This document shows, piece after piece, positions 15,335 through 23,035 of a DNA stretch of 42,758 bases. Position 1 is the stretch's first letter; every line of letters starts with the position of its first letter. A model generated the notes under the pieces. That model was not told the origin of the DNA. It worked only from the letters and a program-made list of their open reading frames with translations, and made no database searches. Source of the stretch: Chitinophagaceae bacterium. GTDB lineage: Bacteria; Bacteroidota; Bacteroidia; Chitinophagales; Chitinophagaceae. The stretch covers positions 1-42,758 of the forward strand of contig CANCVE010000027.1 of assembly GCA_947381435.1 (NCBI GenBank). Reading direction: 5' to 3'. A program made the position numbers and the translations under genes.

Positions 15335-16441
15335 ATGCAGCTAAATAGCGACGATAAAGAACGGTACAGCAGACAAATTATACTGAAGCAGTTTAGCGAA
15401 GCGGCACAGCAAAAACTATTGCAGTCGAAAGTATTAGTAGTTGGTGCTGGTGGCTTAGGATGTCCTGTATTGCAATATCTGGCAGCGGCGGGTGTAGGAA
15501 ATATTGGTATTGTAGATGATGATAAGGTTTCACTTTCTAATCTGCATCGACAGGTACTATATACTACTAATAGTGTTGGTTTATCCAAGGCGGTAATGGC
15601 AGTAGATGCTTTATTAGCCTTAAATCCGACAATTACTGTAAAAGCATTCCCTGTAAGAATTGATAAGAGCAATGCATTAGAACTGATAAAGGAGTATGAT
15701 ATAATAATTGACGGGACAGACAATTTTGCTACGCGATACTTAATAAATGATGCATGTGTGCTGCTACAAAAGCCGCTTATTTATGGTAGCATCTACCAGT
15801 TTGAAGGGCAAGTGGCAGTGTTTAATGTAAAGAATGATAATGGTGTTGCATCTGCCAATTATCGTGATTTGTTTCCGCATCAACCAGAACCTGATGAAGT
15901 GCCTAACTGTAGTGAAGCAGGAGTACTCGGTGTTTTGCCTGGTATAATTGGAGCCATGATGGCCAATGAATGCATTAAATGGATAACGGGTATTGGGAGT
16001 TTATTGGTAAATAAATTGTTTATCTACAATACATTATCAAATCAAACTTACGAAATGGAAGTTGTTGCCAAAGAAGAAACTAATAAATTAATTCCTGCTA
16101 ATGAAGAGGAATTTAAAGCCACACAATATTCTTTTTCGTGCGAAGTAGAGCACACTTTTGAAGATGTAGGTATAAAAGACTTTCTGAGTCTGATGCAAGA
16201 GGAAGATACTGTTGTTATTGATGTGCGGGAAATAGGGGAGAAGCCGATTGTTACTTCTTTTGAGCATATAAACATACCAATGAGTGTGCTAAAAAATCAG
16301 GAACAATGTATTAGTCAGAAGAACATCTTGGTGTTTTGCCATGCAGGTATCAGGAGTGTAGATGCAGCTAAGTATCTATCAAATAGCAAGAATAAAGTGT
16401 ATAATTTAAAGGGTGGGATTATTAGATATAATATTGATTAG
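15335..16441 (+). CDS. moeB: MoeB/ThiF-type sulfur-carrier adenylyltransferase fused to rhodanese
   Basis: A 368-residue protein. Residues about 5-250 form an E1-like domain: VGAGGLGCPVLQYLAAAGVG (nucleotide loop), DDDKVSLSNLHRQVLY, DGTDNFATRYLIND, and VPNCSEAGVLGVLPGIIG. Residues about 275-368 are a rhodanese domain with catalytic Cys in VFCHAGIRS (near residue 335). It should adenylate the C-terminus of MoaD and pass sulfur to it. All four zinc-binding Cys of E. coli MoeB are missing: the first pair is replaced in SANYRDLF and the second CxxC is absent. Related Bacteroidota proteins often look the same (recalled). The stop abuts the moaE ATG. No promoter is seen between the repeat array and the start. 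Confidence 0.9.
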   Translation: MQLNSDDKERYSRQIILKQFSEAAQQKLLQSKVLVVGAGGLGCPVLQYLAAAGVGNIGIVDDDKVSLSNLHRQVLYTTNSVGLSKAVMAVDALLALNPTITVKAFPVRIDKSNALELIKEYDIIIDGTDNFATRYLINDACVLLQKPLIYGSIYQFEGQVAVFNVKNDNGVASANYRDLFPHQPEPDEVPNCSEAGVLGVLPGIIGAMMANECIKWITGIGSLLVNKLFIYNTLSNQTYEMEVVAKEETNKLIPANEEEFKATQYSFSCEVEHTFEDVGIKDFLSLMQEEDTVVIDVREIGEKPIVTSFEHINIPMSVLKNQEQCISQKNILVFCHAGIRSVDAAKYLSNSKNKVYNLKGGIIRYNID

Positions 16442-16897
16442 ATGAAAGAAAAGAAGGTTAAAAACATATTTGTACAAGGGCCAATTGCCAGCTCTTTTAT
16501 TGCCGATAGTATTCAGAAGCATAGCACTAAAACAAGTATTGGCGCGCACAGTATCTTTATTGGACAAGTGAGAAGCGATGTTATTAACGATAGAAAAATA
16601 GTAGCAATAGACTATACTACCTACGAAGAGATGGCATTGGAAAAGATGCATGAAATAAGGGAAAGCATCTTTGCAAAGTACCCACTTACCTGTATGCACA
16701 TTCACCACAGCTTGGGCGTAGTTGCTTCTGGAGAGATGTGTTTATTTGTTTTTACCTCAGCTATACACCGAAAAGAAGCAATTGATGCGTGCGAAGAAGT
16801 AGTGGAACTAATTAAAAAAGAATTACCTATCTGGGGGAAAGAGATTTTTGAGGATGATTCACATAAATGGAAAGAAAATCATTACAGTGAACAGTAA
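16442..16897 (+). CDS. moaE: MoaE, large subunit of molybdopterin synthase
   Basis: A 151-residue MoaE. Recognisable parts are GAHSIFIGQVRSD, AIDYTTYEEMALEKM, HHSLGVVASGEMCLFVF, HRKEAIDACEEVVELIKKEL and PIWGKEIFEDDSHKWKEN, which include the conserved Arg, the active-site Lys of the IKKELPIWGKE block, and the final Trp-Lys-Glu. It converts precursor Z to molybdopterin with thiocarboxylated MoaD. It begins the base after the moeB stop. The last four residues (YSEQ) and the stop codon are built from a dispersed repeat (ACAGTGAACAGTAAACAG), so the repeat appears to have replaced the original 3' end. Confidence 0.93.
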   Translation: MKEKKVKNIFVQGPIASSFIADSIQKHSTKTSIGAHSIFIGQVRSDVINDRKIVAIDYTTYEEMALEKMHEIRESIFAKYPLTCMHIHHSLGVVASGEMCLFVFTSAIHRKEAIDACEEVVELIKKELPIWGKEIFEDDSHKWKENHYSEQ

Positions 16898-17090
16898 ACA
16901 GTTATCAGTAGACAGTTATCAGTAGACAGTTATCAGTTATCAGTGATTATCGGTTGGCATTTATCAGTAATAGAATCCTATTAACGTGCAATTATTAAAC
17001 TGAATAACATTTACTAACTGTTTACTGCTAACTGTTCACTGTAGAACTGCTAACTGCTAATTGTAGAACTGCTAACTGTTCACTGTAGAA
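16882..17090. repeat. CAGTGAACAGTAAACAG-type repeat tract at the end of moaE
   Basis: Plus-strand words AACAGTAAACAG and AGTAGACAGTTATCAG (16890-16950) face inverted words CTGTTTACTGCTAACTG and TGTTCACTGTAGAAC (17017-17090). A hairpin between the convergent moaE and lrp genes is possible. The left part overlaps the moaE stop codon and the right part ends 3 bp from the lrp stop. Confidence 0.7.
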
Positions 17091-17093
17091 CTT

Positions 17094-17591
17094 TCAGATT
17101 ACCACATGCGTTTGTTTAATTATCCCCATTACAAATACACTTTGTACATGACCAATGTTTTCAGCTTGGCTTAGTTTATTTACATGAAAATCGTAATAAT
17201 CGTCCATATCGGCGGCAACTACTTTAAGCATAAAATCGAACTCTCCAGATATATTATAGCACTCTATCACTTCATTCATTTCCTGTATCCGCTGAATAAA
17301 CTTAGCACCTTCTACCTTATCGTGCTGCCTGAGCGACACATAACAAATTACCATTAAACCCTTCTTTACCTTGGCATAATCTACCAAGGTAGCGTATTGC
17401 TTTATTACCCCGTTTTGTTCCATTCTTTTAATGCGTTCATGAACGGGAGTGGTACTTAAATGCACCGAATCGGCTATTTCCTTCACGGTCATCTTTGCAT
17501 TGCGTTGCAATAAAGCAAGTATTGCTAAGTCTTTATCATCAATACTTGTATTGTTGATAGCGGTTTGTTCTTTTGAAAGGGCTTTTGCCAT
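17094..17591 (-). CDS. Lrp/AsnC-family transcriptional regulator
   Basis: A 165-residue protein. The HTH occupies about residues 20-65 (DLAILALLQRNAKMTVKEIA then STTPVHERIKRMEQNGVIKQY), followed by the ligand-binding RAM/AsnC domain (GLMVICYVSLRQ, IECYNISGEFDFMLKVVAAD). These proteins form octamers, bind amino acids or related metabolites, and often control themselves and a neighbour. It is divergent from adenosylhomocysteinase, with 115 bp between the starts, which suggests a role in the methionine/SAM cycle (inference). The 18-residue N-terminal extension is polar and not part of the fold. Confidence 0.92.
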   Translation of the reverse strand: MAKALSKEQTAINNTSIDDKDLAILALLQRNAKMTVKEIADSVHLSTTPVHERIKRMEQNGVIKQYATLVDYAKVKKGLMVICYVSLRQHDKVEGAKFIQRIQEMNEVIECYNISGEFDFMLKVVAADMDDYYDFHVNKLSQAENIGHVQSVFVMGIIKQTHVVI

Positions 17592-17607
17592 ATTTAATTA
17601 ATTAATT

Positions 17608-17702
17608 GTTCTATTGATGATTTATATTATGTTGTTTTATTCTAAATAAAATAAAAAAGATATTATTCTGTTCTACAAATATACATTTGCGTTCTAAATA
17701 AA
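17608..17702. promoter_or_regulatory. Shared divergent control region of lrp-type gene and ahcY
   Basis: CAAATATACATTTG (17676-17689) contains overlapping -7 boxes: TACATTTG on the plus strand (17682-17689, toward ahcY) and TATATTTG on the minus strand (17683-17676, toward lrp). The word RTTCTA recurs at 17608, 17639, 17670 and 17691, spaced 31, 31 and 21 bp, i.e. whole helical turns. TTCTAAATAAA occurs twice, 52 bp apart (17640 and 17692). The -33 elements are poor. Possible regulator half-sites. Confidence 0.45.
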
Positions 17703-17706
17703 TAAT

Positions 17707-19032
17707 ATGTCTACATTAACATCATCTATCAATTTTGCGTTACCATACAAGGTAGCAGACATCAGCTTAGCTGAGTGGGGAAGAAAAGAAATTCGTTTGG
17801 CAGAAGCCGAAATGCCAGGTTTAATGGCTATCCGTGCAGAGTATGGTCCTAGCCAACCATTGAAGGGTGCAAGAATTGCGGGTTGCCTTCACATGACTAT
17901 CCAAACAGCTGTACTTATAGAAACATTGGTTGCATTGGGTGCAGAAGTAAAATGGAGTTCTTGCAATATATTCTCTACACAAGATCAAGCTGCTGCTGCA
18001 ATAGCTGCTGCTGGTATTGGTGTATTTGCTTGGAAAGGTCAATCTCAATCAGAAGCTGATTGGTGTATTGAACAAACATTGTTCTTTGGTGGTGAAGATC
18101 GTCCATTGAACATGATTTTGGATGATGGTGGCGATTTAACCAACATGGTATTTGATACTTATCCTGAACTAGTTGCTAACATTAAAGGATTGAGCGAAGA
18201 AACTACAACAGGTGTTCACCGTTTGTACGAGCGTATGGCGCATGGTACCTTACCAATTCCTGCTATCAATGTAAATGACTCAGTTACTAAGTCTAAATTC
18301 GATAACAAATACGGTTGTAAAGAAAGTTTGGTAGATTCTATCCGTCGTGCTACTGATGTTATGATGGCTGGTAAAGTGGCTGTTGTAGGTAGTTATGGTG
18401 ATGTAGGTAAAGGTTCTGCAGCTTCTTTAAAGGGTGCTGGTTGCCGTGTTATTGTTACTGAAATTGATCCTATCTGTGCTTTGCAAGCTGCAATGGATGG
18501 TTTTGAAGTAAAACCAATGCTTAAAGCTGTTCCGGAAGCAGACATTATTGTTACTGCATCTGGTTGCCGTGACTTGATTACTGAAAAACATTTCCGTGTA
18601 ATGAAAGACAAAGCAATTGTTTGTAACATTGGTCACTTCGACATTGAAATCGATATGGCTTGGTTAAACACAAACTATGGTCATACAAAAGATACCATCA
18701 AACCACAAGTTGATTTGTACAACATTGAAGGAAAAGATGTAATCATTTTGGCAGAAGGTAGATTGGTAAACCTTGGTTGTGCTACTGGTCATCCAAGTTT
18801 TGTAATGAGTAACTCTTTCAGTAACCAAACATTGGCTCAAATAGAACTTTGGACTAATAGTGCGTCTTACGAAAACAAAGTTTATGTATTGCCTAAGCAT
18901 TTAGATGAGAAAGTAGCTCGTTTGCACTTAGCTAAAATTGGTGTTGAACTAGATGAATTAACGCCTGAGCAAGCTGCATATTTGGGTATTCCTCAGTATG
19001 GTCCATTTAAAACAGATGCTTACCGCTATTAA
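17707..19032 (+). CDS. ahcY: Adenosylhomocysteinase (S-adenosylhomocysteine hydrolase)
   Basis: A 441-residue enzyme, full length for the bacterial family. Motifs are [55 protein letters not shown], the NAD-binding [30 protein letters not shown] and the C-terminal [10 protein letters not shown] that closes the neighbouring NAD site. It splits S-adenosylhomocysteine to adenosine and homocysteine in the cytoplasm, keeping methyltransferases active. The gene stands alone, divergent from an Lrp-type regulator and followed by a strong terminator. The promoter is 17 bp upstream at most, so there is no room for an SAH riboswitch. Confidence 0.97.
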   Translation: MSTLTSSINFALPYKVADISLAEWGRKEIRLAEAEMPGLMAIRAEYGPSQPLKGARIAGCLHMTIQTAVLIETLVALGAEVKWSSCNIFSTQDQAAAAIAAAGIGVFAWKGQSQSEADWCIEQTLFFGGEDRPLNMILDDGGDLTNMVFDTYPELVANIKGLSEETTTGVHRLYERMAHGTLPIPAINVNDSVTKSKFDNKYGCKESLVDSIRRATDVMMAGKVAVVGSYGDVGKGSAASLKGAGCRVIVTEIDPICALQAAMDGFEVKPMLKAVPEADIIVTASGCRDLITEKHFRVMKDKAIVCNIGHFDIEIDMAWLNTNYGHTKDTIKPQVDLYNIEGKDVIILAEGRLVNLGCATGHPSFVMSNSFSNQTLAQIELWTNSASYENKVYVLPKHLDEKVARLHLAKIGVELDELTPEQAAYLGIPQYGPFKTDAYRY

Positions 19033-19087
19033 GAATGTTGTAAGTGTTATGTTATAAGTATTACGTATTAAGTAATAGGTTTTAAGT

Positions 19088-19127
19088 AAAACACCCGCTT
19101 CGAGATATACTTCGAAGTGGGTGTTTT
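19088..19127. terminator. Bidirectional terminator between ahcY and the kdp kinase
   Basis: AAAACACCCGCTTCGA (19088-19103) pairs with TCGAAGTGGGTGTTTT (19112-19127), with one G-U pair and an 8-nt loop. Flanking A- and T-runs let it work on both strands. It serves ahcY (+) and the histidine kinase operon (-), whose stop is 59 bp away. Confidence 0.8.
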
Positions 19128-19185
19128 GTTATTGCACTTTATTCTGGTTTGAACTGAGACTATTTATTAAATAAAAAACCTGATT

Positions 19186-20868
19186 TTATACATTCAAGTT
19201 AAAGTAGAAATTACTTCCTACCCCATATTTGCTTTCTACGTTTATGGTACCCCCTTGTGCTTCAATAAACTCTTTACTGATGGCTAAGCCAAGTCCAGTT
19301 CCAGACTTGCTAGTCCCCGGTACTTGAAAGTATCTGTCGAATATTTTGCTTATATATTTTGACTCAATCCCCTTTCCACTATCTTTTACAGAAAATGAAA
19401 CGAGTTTATCATGTTTATTAATCTCTATATTAACTTCTCCATTTTCTGGACTGTAGCGAATGGCATTCGTTAAAAAGTTTATTAAAACCCATGCTGTCTT
19501 CTCTTTGTCTGCTTTTACATTTGGGAGATCTTTCGATGTTTTTGTAATTAAAGTAATATGCCTTTGCTCTGCTTGAACCTTTACTGCTTCGGTGGCATAC
19601 TTTAAAATATCAAAAGGGCTGCAAAGCTGTATATTCAGTTGGATATTGCCTGTCTCCACTTGTGACATGTTTAGTAGTTCGCCAGTAATTTTTAATAATC
19701 TATTGCTATCGTCTTTTATACTTTCTACCAGTAAGTTTTGTTCTTCATTGAGTATGCCAGTGTTGGTACTCTTCAAAAGTTGTAAACTCATTTTAATAGA
19801 CGCAATTGGTGTTTTTAATTCGTGAGAAACGGTAGCAATAAAATTTGTTTTAGCTTCATTCAGTTCATGGAAAGGTGTAATATTTCTAAGAACAATCACT
19901 TCCCCAATCACCTTTCCTTCATTGCTCACCTTCAACACATCCTTGTTGAAATAACTTTCTTTATTGTCAGCATAAATCTTCAATTCATGTTGGTCCTCAT
20001 CTTTCAACAAACGTCGCATCAAATCATTTTGGAGGGCAATGTCTGGTGCATATTGTCCAATAATATCCTTTTCTTTCAATGCCAGAACCTTTTCAGACAC
20101 CACATTCAAAAACAAAATGTTCTTATTTTCATCAAAGCCAATAATGCCATCACGCATCTGGTTAATGATGGTTTCAATCCTTCTTTTCTCAAAAGTAATC
20201 TTTGCTAAATTGCTATTTTCATATTCATCAAGCTTCTCTGTCATCGTATTTATGGCATCTGCAAGTTCTTTAAACTCATCTTCTTGGTCAAGATAAATTC
20301 TGTTTTTATAATTTTTACTAGCAATTTCTTTTATCCCTTTAGCCAATGCTTTCACCGGTGTAGAAATTACATCTGGGAAATTTATCGTTAACGTAAAAGA
20401 AATGATTGTAAGAACAGAGAACACAATGGTTAACCAAAAGATGGCACTACTTGCAGACTTCTGCGCATTTTCGTTTTTTCGAAGAATAGCATTTTGGTTA
20501 ATGGTATTAATTTGTTGTAAGGCCTGCCTCAATTCCTTGTAATTAGTATTGTCTAGAGGACTTTTTTTTAATTTATCAAAGCTGCTACGTAATTGTTTAG
20601 TGGCCTCTTCCTCACCATATTCCGTAATGTTTTTCTCCTGATTTTGCAGATTTGTTTCAAAATCAGTAAAGGCTTGTTTATTGTCTGGCAATTCATCCAA
20701 CGACTTCAGCATATTGTTATTATACACCAACGTCTCGTAGTTATTCTTTAAAATTTTATCTGCATCGTTGCTTAGCTTGCTGATAGAAACTATACCCAGT
20801 ATCCCAAACACCAGAATTACGATGAACAAGAAGCCGATGCCAACCGTCAATTTTGCCTTTAATTTCAT
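19186..20868 (-). CDS. Membrane sensor histidine kinase of the kdp locus
   Basis: A 560-residue kinase. TM1 is about residues 7-29, a helical periplasmic segment of about 110 residues follows, TM2 is about 142-164, then HAMP, then a PAS domain (about 230-330: INQMRDGIIGFDENKNILFL). The HisKA domain has His349 in ATVSHELKTPIASIK. The HATPase has an N box near Asn468 (FLTNAIRYSPENGE), DSGKGI and GTGLGLAISKEF. It overlaps the KdpD-N gene by one base (TAATG). In this split layout it takes the role of the C-terminal half of E. coli KdpD, although its own membrane topology (two TM with a periplasmic domain) differs from the four-TM bundle there. No response regulator gene is adjacent. Confidence 0.9.
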   Translation of the reverse strand: MKLKAKLTVGIGFLFIVILVFGILGIVSISKLSNDADKILKNNYETLVYNNNMLKSLDELPDNKQAFTDFETNLQNQEKNITEYGEEEATKQLRSSFDKLKKSPLDNTNYKELRQALQQINTINQNAILRKNENAQKSASSAIFWLTIVFSVLTIISFTLTINFPDVISTPVKALAKGIKEIASKNYKNRIYLDQEDEFKELADAINTMTEKLDEYENSNLAKITFEKRRIETIINQMRDGIIGFDENKNILFLNVVSEKVLALKEKDIIGQYAPDIALQNDLMRRLLKDEDQHELKIYADNKESYFNKDVLKVSNEGKVIGEVIVLRNITPFHELNEAKTNFIATVSHELKTPIASIKMSLQLLKSTNTGILNEEQNLLVESIKDDSNRLLKITGELLNMSQVETGNIQLNIQLCSPFDILKYATEAVKVQAEQRHITLITKTSKDLPNVKADKEKTAWVLINFLTNAIRYSPENGEVNIEINKHDKLVSFSVKDSGKGIESKYISKIFDRYFQVPGTSKSGTGLGLAISKEFIEAQGGTINVESKYGVGSNFYFNLNV

Positions 20869-21995
20869 TACGATAGTATTAAAATGTCAATTTCTGAGGC
20901 TGACAATTTATTTAATAATTGGTTGAAAACAGCAGAACTCAATATCACATTCCAAATAGTAAGATGTGGTTTACCAATACAAATTGTTGTAATACCTTTC
21001 TGCTCCGAAGCTTCAAAAATACCCCTTGCAATGTTCTTATTCTTCAATCGTATAACTTCTCCTCCCAATTCGGCAGCCATCTTAAAGTTATTAATCAAAT
21101 GACGTTGTTCGGCAAGTCCAATGTTATCTCCGCTTTCGCTTGGTGTCTGAACATAAAGCAAGAACCATTTGCTATTGTAAGAAGAAGCCATCCGCGCAGT
21201 TTTGCGAATAACTTTCTTGGCAATATCATGGTTACTACTAATGCACGCCATAAAACGTTCGGGTTTCAGTTGGGCATTCCGTGGAATTTCAATTTCAATC
21301 TTGCGTTCCACTTGGCTAGCCACTTCCTTCAAAGCTAGCTCTCGTAATTGTAAAATCTTCTCGCTTTTAAAGAAATTATTGAGTGAAATCTGAATCTTAT
21401 CAGGCGTATAAATCTTTCCTTCCTTCAACCGGTTTATCAGTTCGTCAGCTGTCAAATCAATGTTCACCACCTCATCCGCTTGTTGCAAAACACTATCAGG
21501 AATCCTTTCCGAAACACTGATACCTGTAATGTTTTTCACCTCATTATGTAATCCTTCTAAGTGTTGAATGTTCACGGCACTGATTACATTGATGCCCGCA
21601 TCCAAAATATCCATCACATCTTTCCAACGCTTATCATTCTTGCTTCCTTCAATGTTTGAGTGCGCCAGTTCATCTACAATCACCACTTCGGGGTGCAGGT
21701 TCAGTACTGCCTGCATATCAAACTCTTCCAATTCCTTTCCTTTGTAAAACAATTTCCTTCGGGGAATGATGGGCAGCCCCTCTATCAAATCGTGTGTTTC
21801 TTTTCGGTTGTGCGTTTCAATATACCCAATCTTAATGTCCACCCCACTCCTCAAAAGACTATGCGCTTCTTGCAGCATCCGGTATGTTTTTCCCACGCCA
21901 GCACTCATTCCTATATAAATCTTAAACTTCCCACGCCTACTTTTACGTATGAGGTCTAAAAAATGTTCAGCATTATTTCTTACTTCTTCTGGCAT
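20868..21995 (-). CDS. kdpD: KdpD N-terminal sensor protein (KdpD and USP domains, no kinase)
   Basis: A 375-residue cytoplasmic protein equal to the N-terminal half of KdpD. The KdpD domain has Walker A GMSAGVGKT (residues 29-37), GYIETHNRKET and VIVDELAHSNIEGSKNDKRW, followed by INTVISAVNIQHLEGLHNEV-like sequence. Residues about 245-375 form a universal-stress-like domain (FMACISSNHDIAKKVIRKTA, ICIGKPHLTIWNVILSSAVF). There is no histidine kinase part; the next gene, overlapping by one base, supplies one. It follows kdpC after 316 bp that hold the 21-bp palindrome array. Split KdpD is frequent in Bacteroidota (recalled). Confidence 0.92.
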   Translation of the reverse strand: MPEEVRNNAEHFLDLIRKSRRGKFKIYIGMSAGVGKTYRMLQEAHSLLRSGVDIKIGYIETHNRKETHDLIEGLPIIPRRKLFYKGKELEEFDMQAVLNLHPEVVIVDELAHSNIEGSKNDKRWKDVMDILDAGINVISAVNIQHLEGLHNEVKNITGISVSERIPDSVLQQADEVVNIDLTADELINRLKEGKIYTPDKIQISLNNFFKSEKILQLRELALKEVASQVERKIEIEIPRNAQLKPERFMACISSNHDIAKKVIRKTARMASSYNSKWFLLYVQTPSESGDNIGLAEQRHLINNFKMAAELGGEVIRLKNKNIARGIFEASEQKGITTICIGKPHLTIWNVILSSAVFNQLLNKLSASEIDILILS

Positions 21996-22076
21996 CGCAT
22001 TTTGTGTTATAATTAAACTGATTGGATAGAGAATAAGTATAGAGGTAAGTCTATGTCTATATAGTTTCTTACATAA

Positions 22077-22298
22077 AAGTTTAAAATTCTATCGCAAAAG
22101 CTTAAGCTTTCGTCGCATAAGTTTAAACTTTCGTCGCATAAGTTTTAACTTTTGTCGTATAAGTTTAAACTTTTGTCGTATAAGTTTAAACTTTTGTCGT
22201 AAAAGTCATGACTTCCGTGGCATAAGTTCAAGCTTTTGTCTCATAAGTTTGAACTTCCATCGGATAAGTTTGAACTTTTGCGACAGAAGTTTAAGCTA
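22077..22298. repeat. Eleven palindromes at exact 21-bp spacing between kdpC and kdpD
   Basis: A 12-bp core, typically AAGTTTAAACTT, starts at 22077, 22098, 22119, 22140, 22161, 22182, 22203, 22224, 22245, 22266 and 22287: always 21 bp, two helical turns. Linkers are variants of TTGTCGTAT. Several variants stay fully palindromic by changing both arms: AAGCTTAAGCTT (22098) and AAGTCATGACTT (22203). Others, such as AAGTTTGAACTT, are one step from symmetry. Stops in the array rule out a peptide repeat. It could be a protein-binding platform or an mRNA processing region in the kdp transcript. Confidence 0.9.
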
Positions 22299-22311
22299 AA
22301 ATACCAAATAT

Positions 22312-22878
22312 CTACTTCTTCAACTCATCCAAAGCAATATTCAGCTTCAAAACATTTACCTTTTCTGTGCCGAATAAGCCTAAAAGAGTTTTTTCTATAT
22401 GAGAATTAACCAAAGCAAGCACTTGCTCTGGGGCAAGCTTACGTTCCTTGGCAATTCTGTTTACCTGTACCAATGCACCTTGCACACTAATGTCAGGATC
22501 CAATCCACTACCTGAAGACGTTACCAAATCGGCAGGAATATCCAGTTTGGTGACAGTAGGATTATGAACCATGAAAGTATCAATCCTATCATTAACCTGC
22601 TTTAGATAGTCAGGATTTGATGGACCTTTATTGCTACCAGAACTACTGGCTGCATTGTAACCAGCCGCAGAAGGCCTACCGTTAAAGTATTTATCCTGCG
22701 TAAAGCTTTGCCCCTCCAAGGCATAGCCCTTTACCTTTCCATCAACAAGAATGGTTTGTCCCTCACCTTTATTAGGCGCCAATTGGGCAAAACCGAGAAC
22801 TATCAAAGAATACAATCCGCAAAACACCACTATACAGATGCCTGTAAGCCTCAATGCGGGAAGAATGTGCTGTTTCAT
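22312..22878 (-). CDS. kdpC: KdpC subunit of the K+-transporting ATPase
   Basis: A 188-residue protein with one N-terminal membrane helix (about residues 9-31) and a periplasmic domain. Family blocks are GYALEGQSFTQDKYFNGRPS, AAGYNAASSSGSNKGPSN, PADLVTSSGSGLDPDISVQG, RIAKERKLAPEQVLALV and EKTLLGLFGTEKVNVLKLN. KdpC holds KdpA and KdpB together and favours high-affinity potassium uptake. It is third in the kdpA-kdpB-kdpC order on the minus strand, 157 bp after kdpB, a gap that contains a 20-bp perfect inverted repeat. Confidence 0.95.
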   Translation of the reverse strand: MKQHILPALRLTGICIVVFCGLYSLIVLGFAQLAPNKGEGQTILVDGKVKGYALEGQSFTQDKYFNGRPSAAGYNAASSSGSNKGPSNPDYLKQVNDRIDTFMVHNPTVTKLDIPADLVTSSGSGLDPDISVQGALVQVNRIAKERKLAPEQVLALVNSHIEKTLLGLFGTEKVNVLKLNIALDELKK

Positions 22879-22893
22879 AACTATGATTTATGT

Positions 22894-23020
22894 GATTTGA
22901 ATGATATAATGATTAGGAATATCGTTTTTTAATTCATTGCGATGTTAGATTAGATTGAAATGATTGATTAAAATAAGAGTGTTTTTATTCTGATGAACAC
23001 ATCATTATATCATTCAAATC
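22894..23020. repeat. 20-bp perfect inverted repeat between kdpB and kdpC
   Basis: GATTTGAATGATATAATGAT (22894-22913) and its exact reverse complement (23001-23020) flank 87 bp of AT-rich DNA. In the kdp mRNA this would fold into a long hairpin, which could adjust the KdpB:KdpC ratio or mark a processing site (inference). Confidence 0.75.
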
Positions 23021-23035
23021 ATTTCAATCAAAATT

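Noticed and set aside
17592-17706. SAH or SAM riboswitch before ahcY
   Set aside because: The predicted start of transcription leaves at most about 17 nt of leader; no room for an aptamer.
22077-22298. CRISPR array
   Set aside because: The period is 21 bp with no unique spacers, and no cas genes are present.
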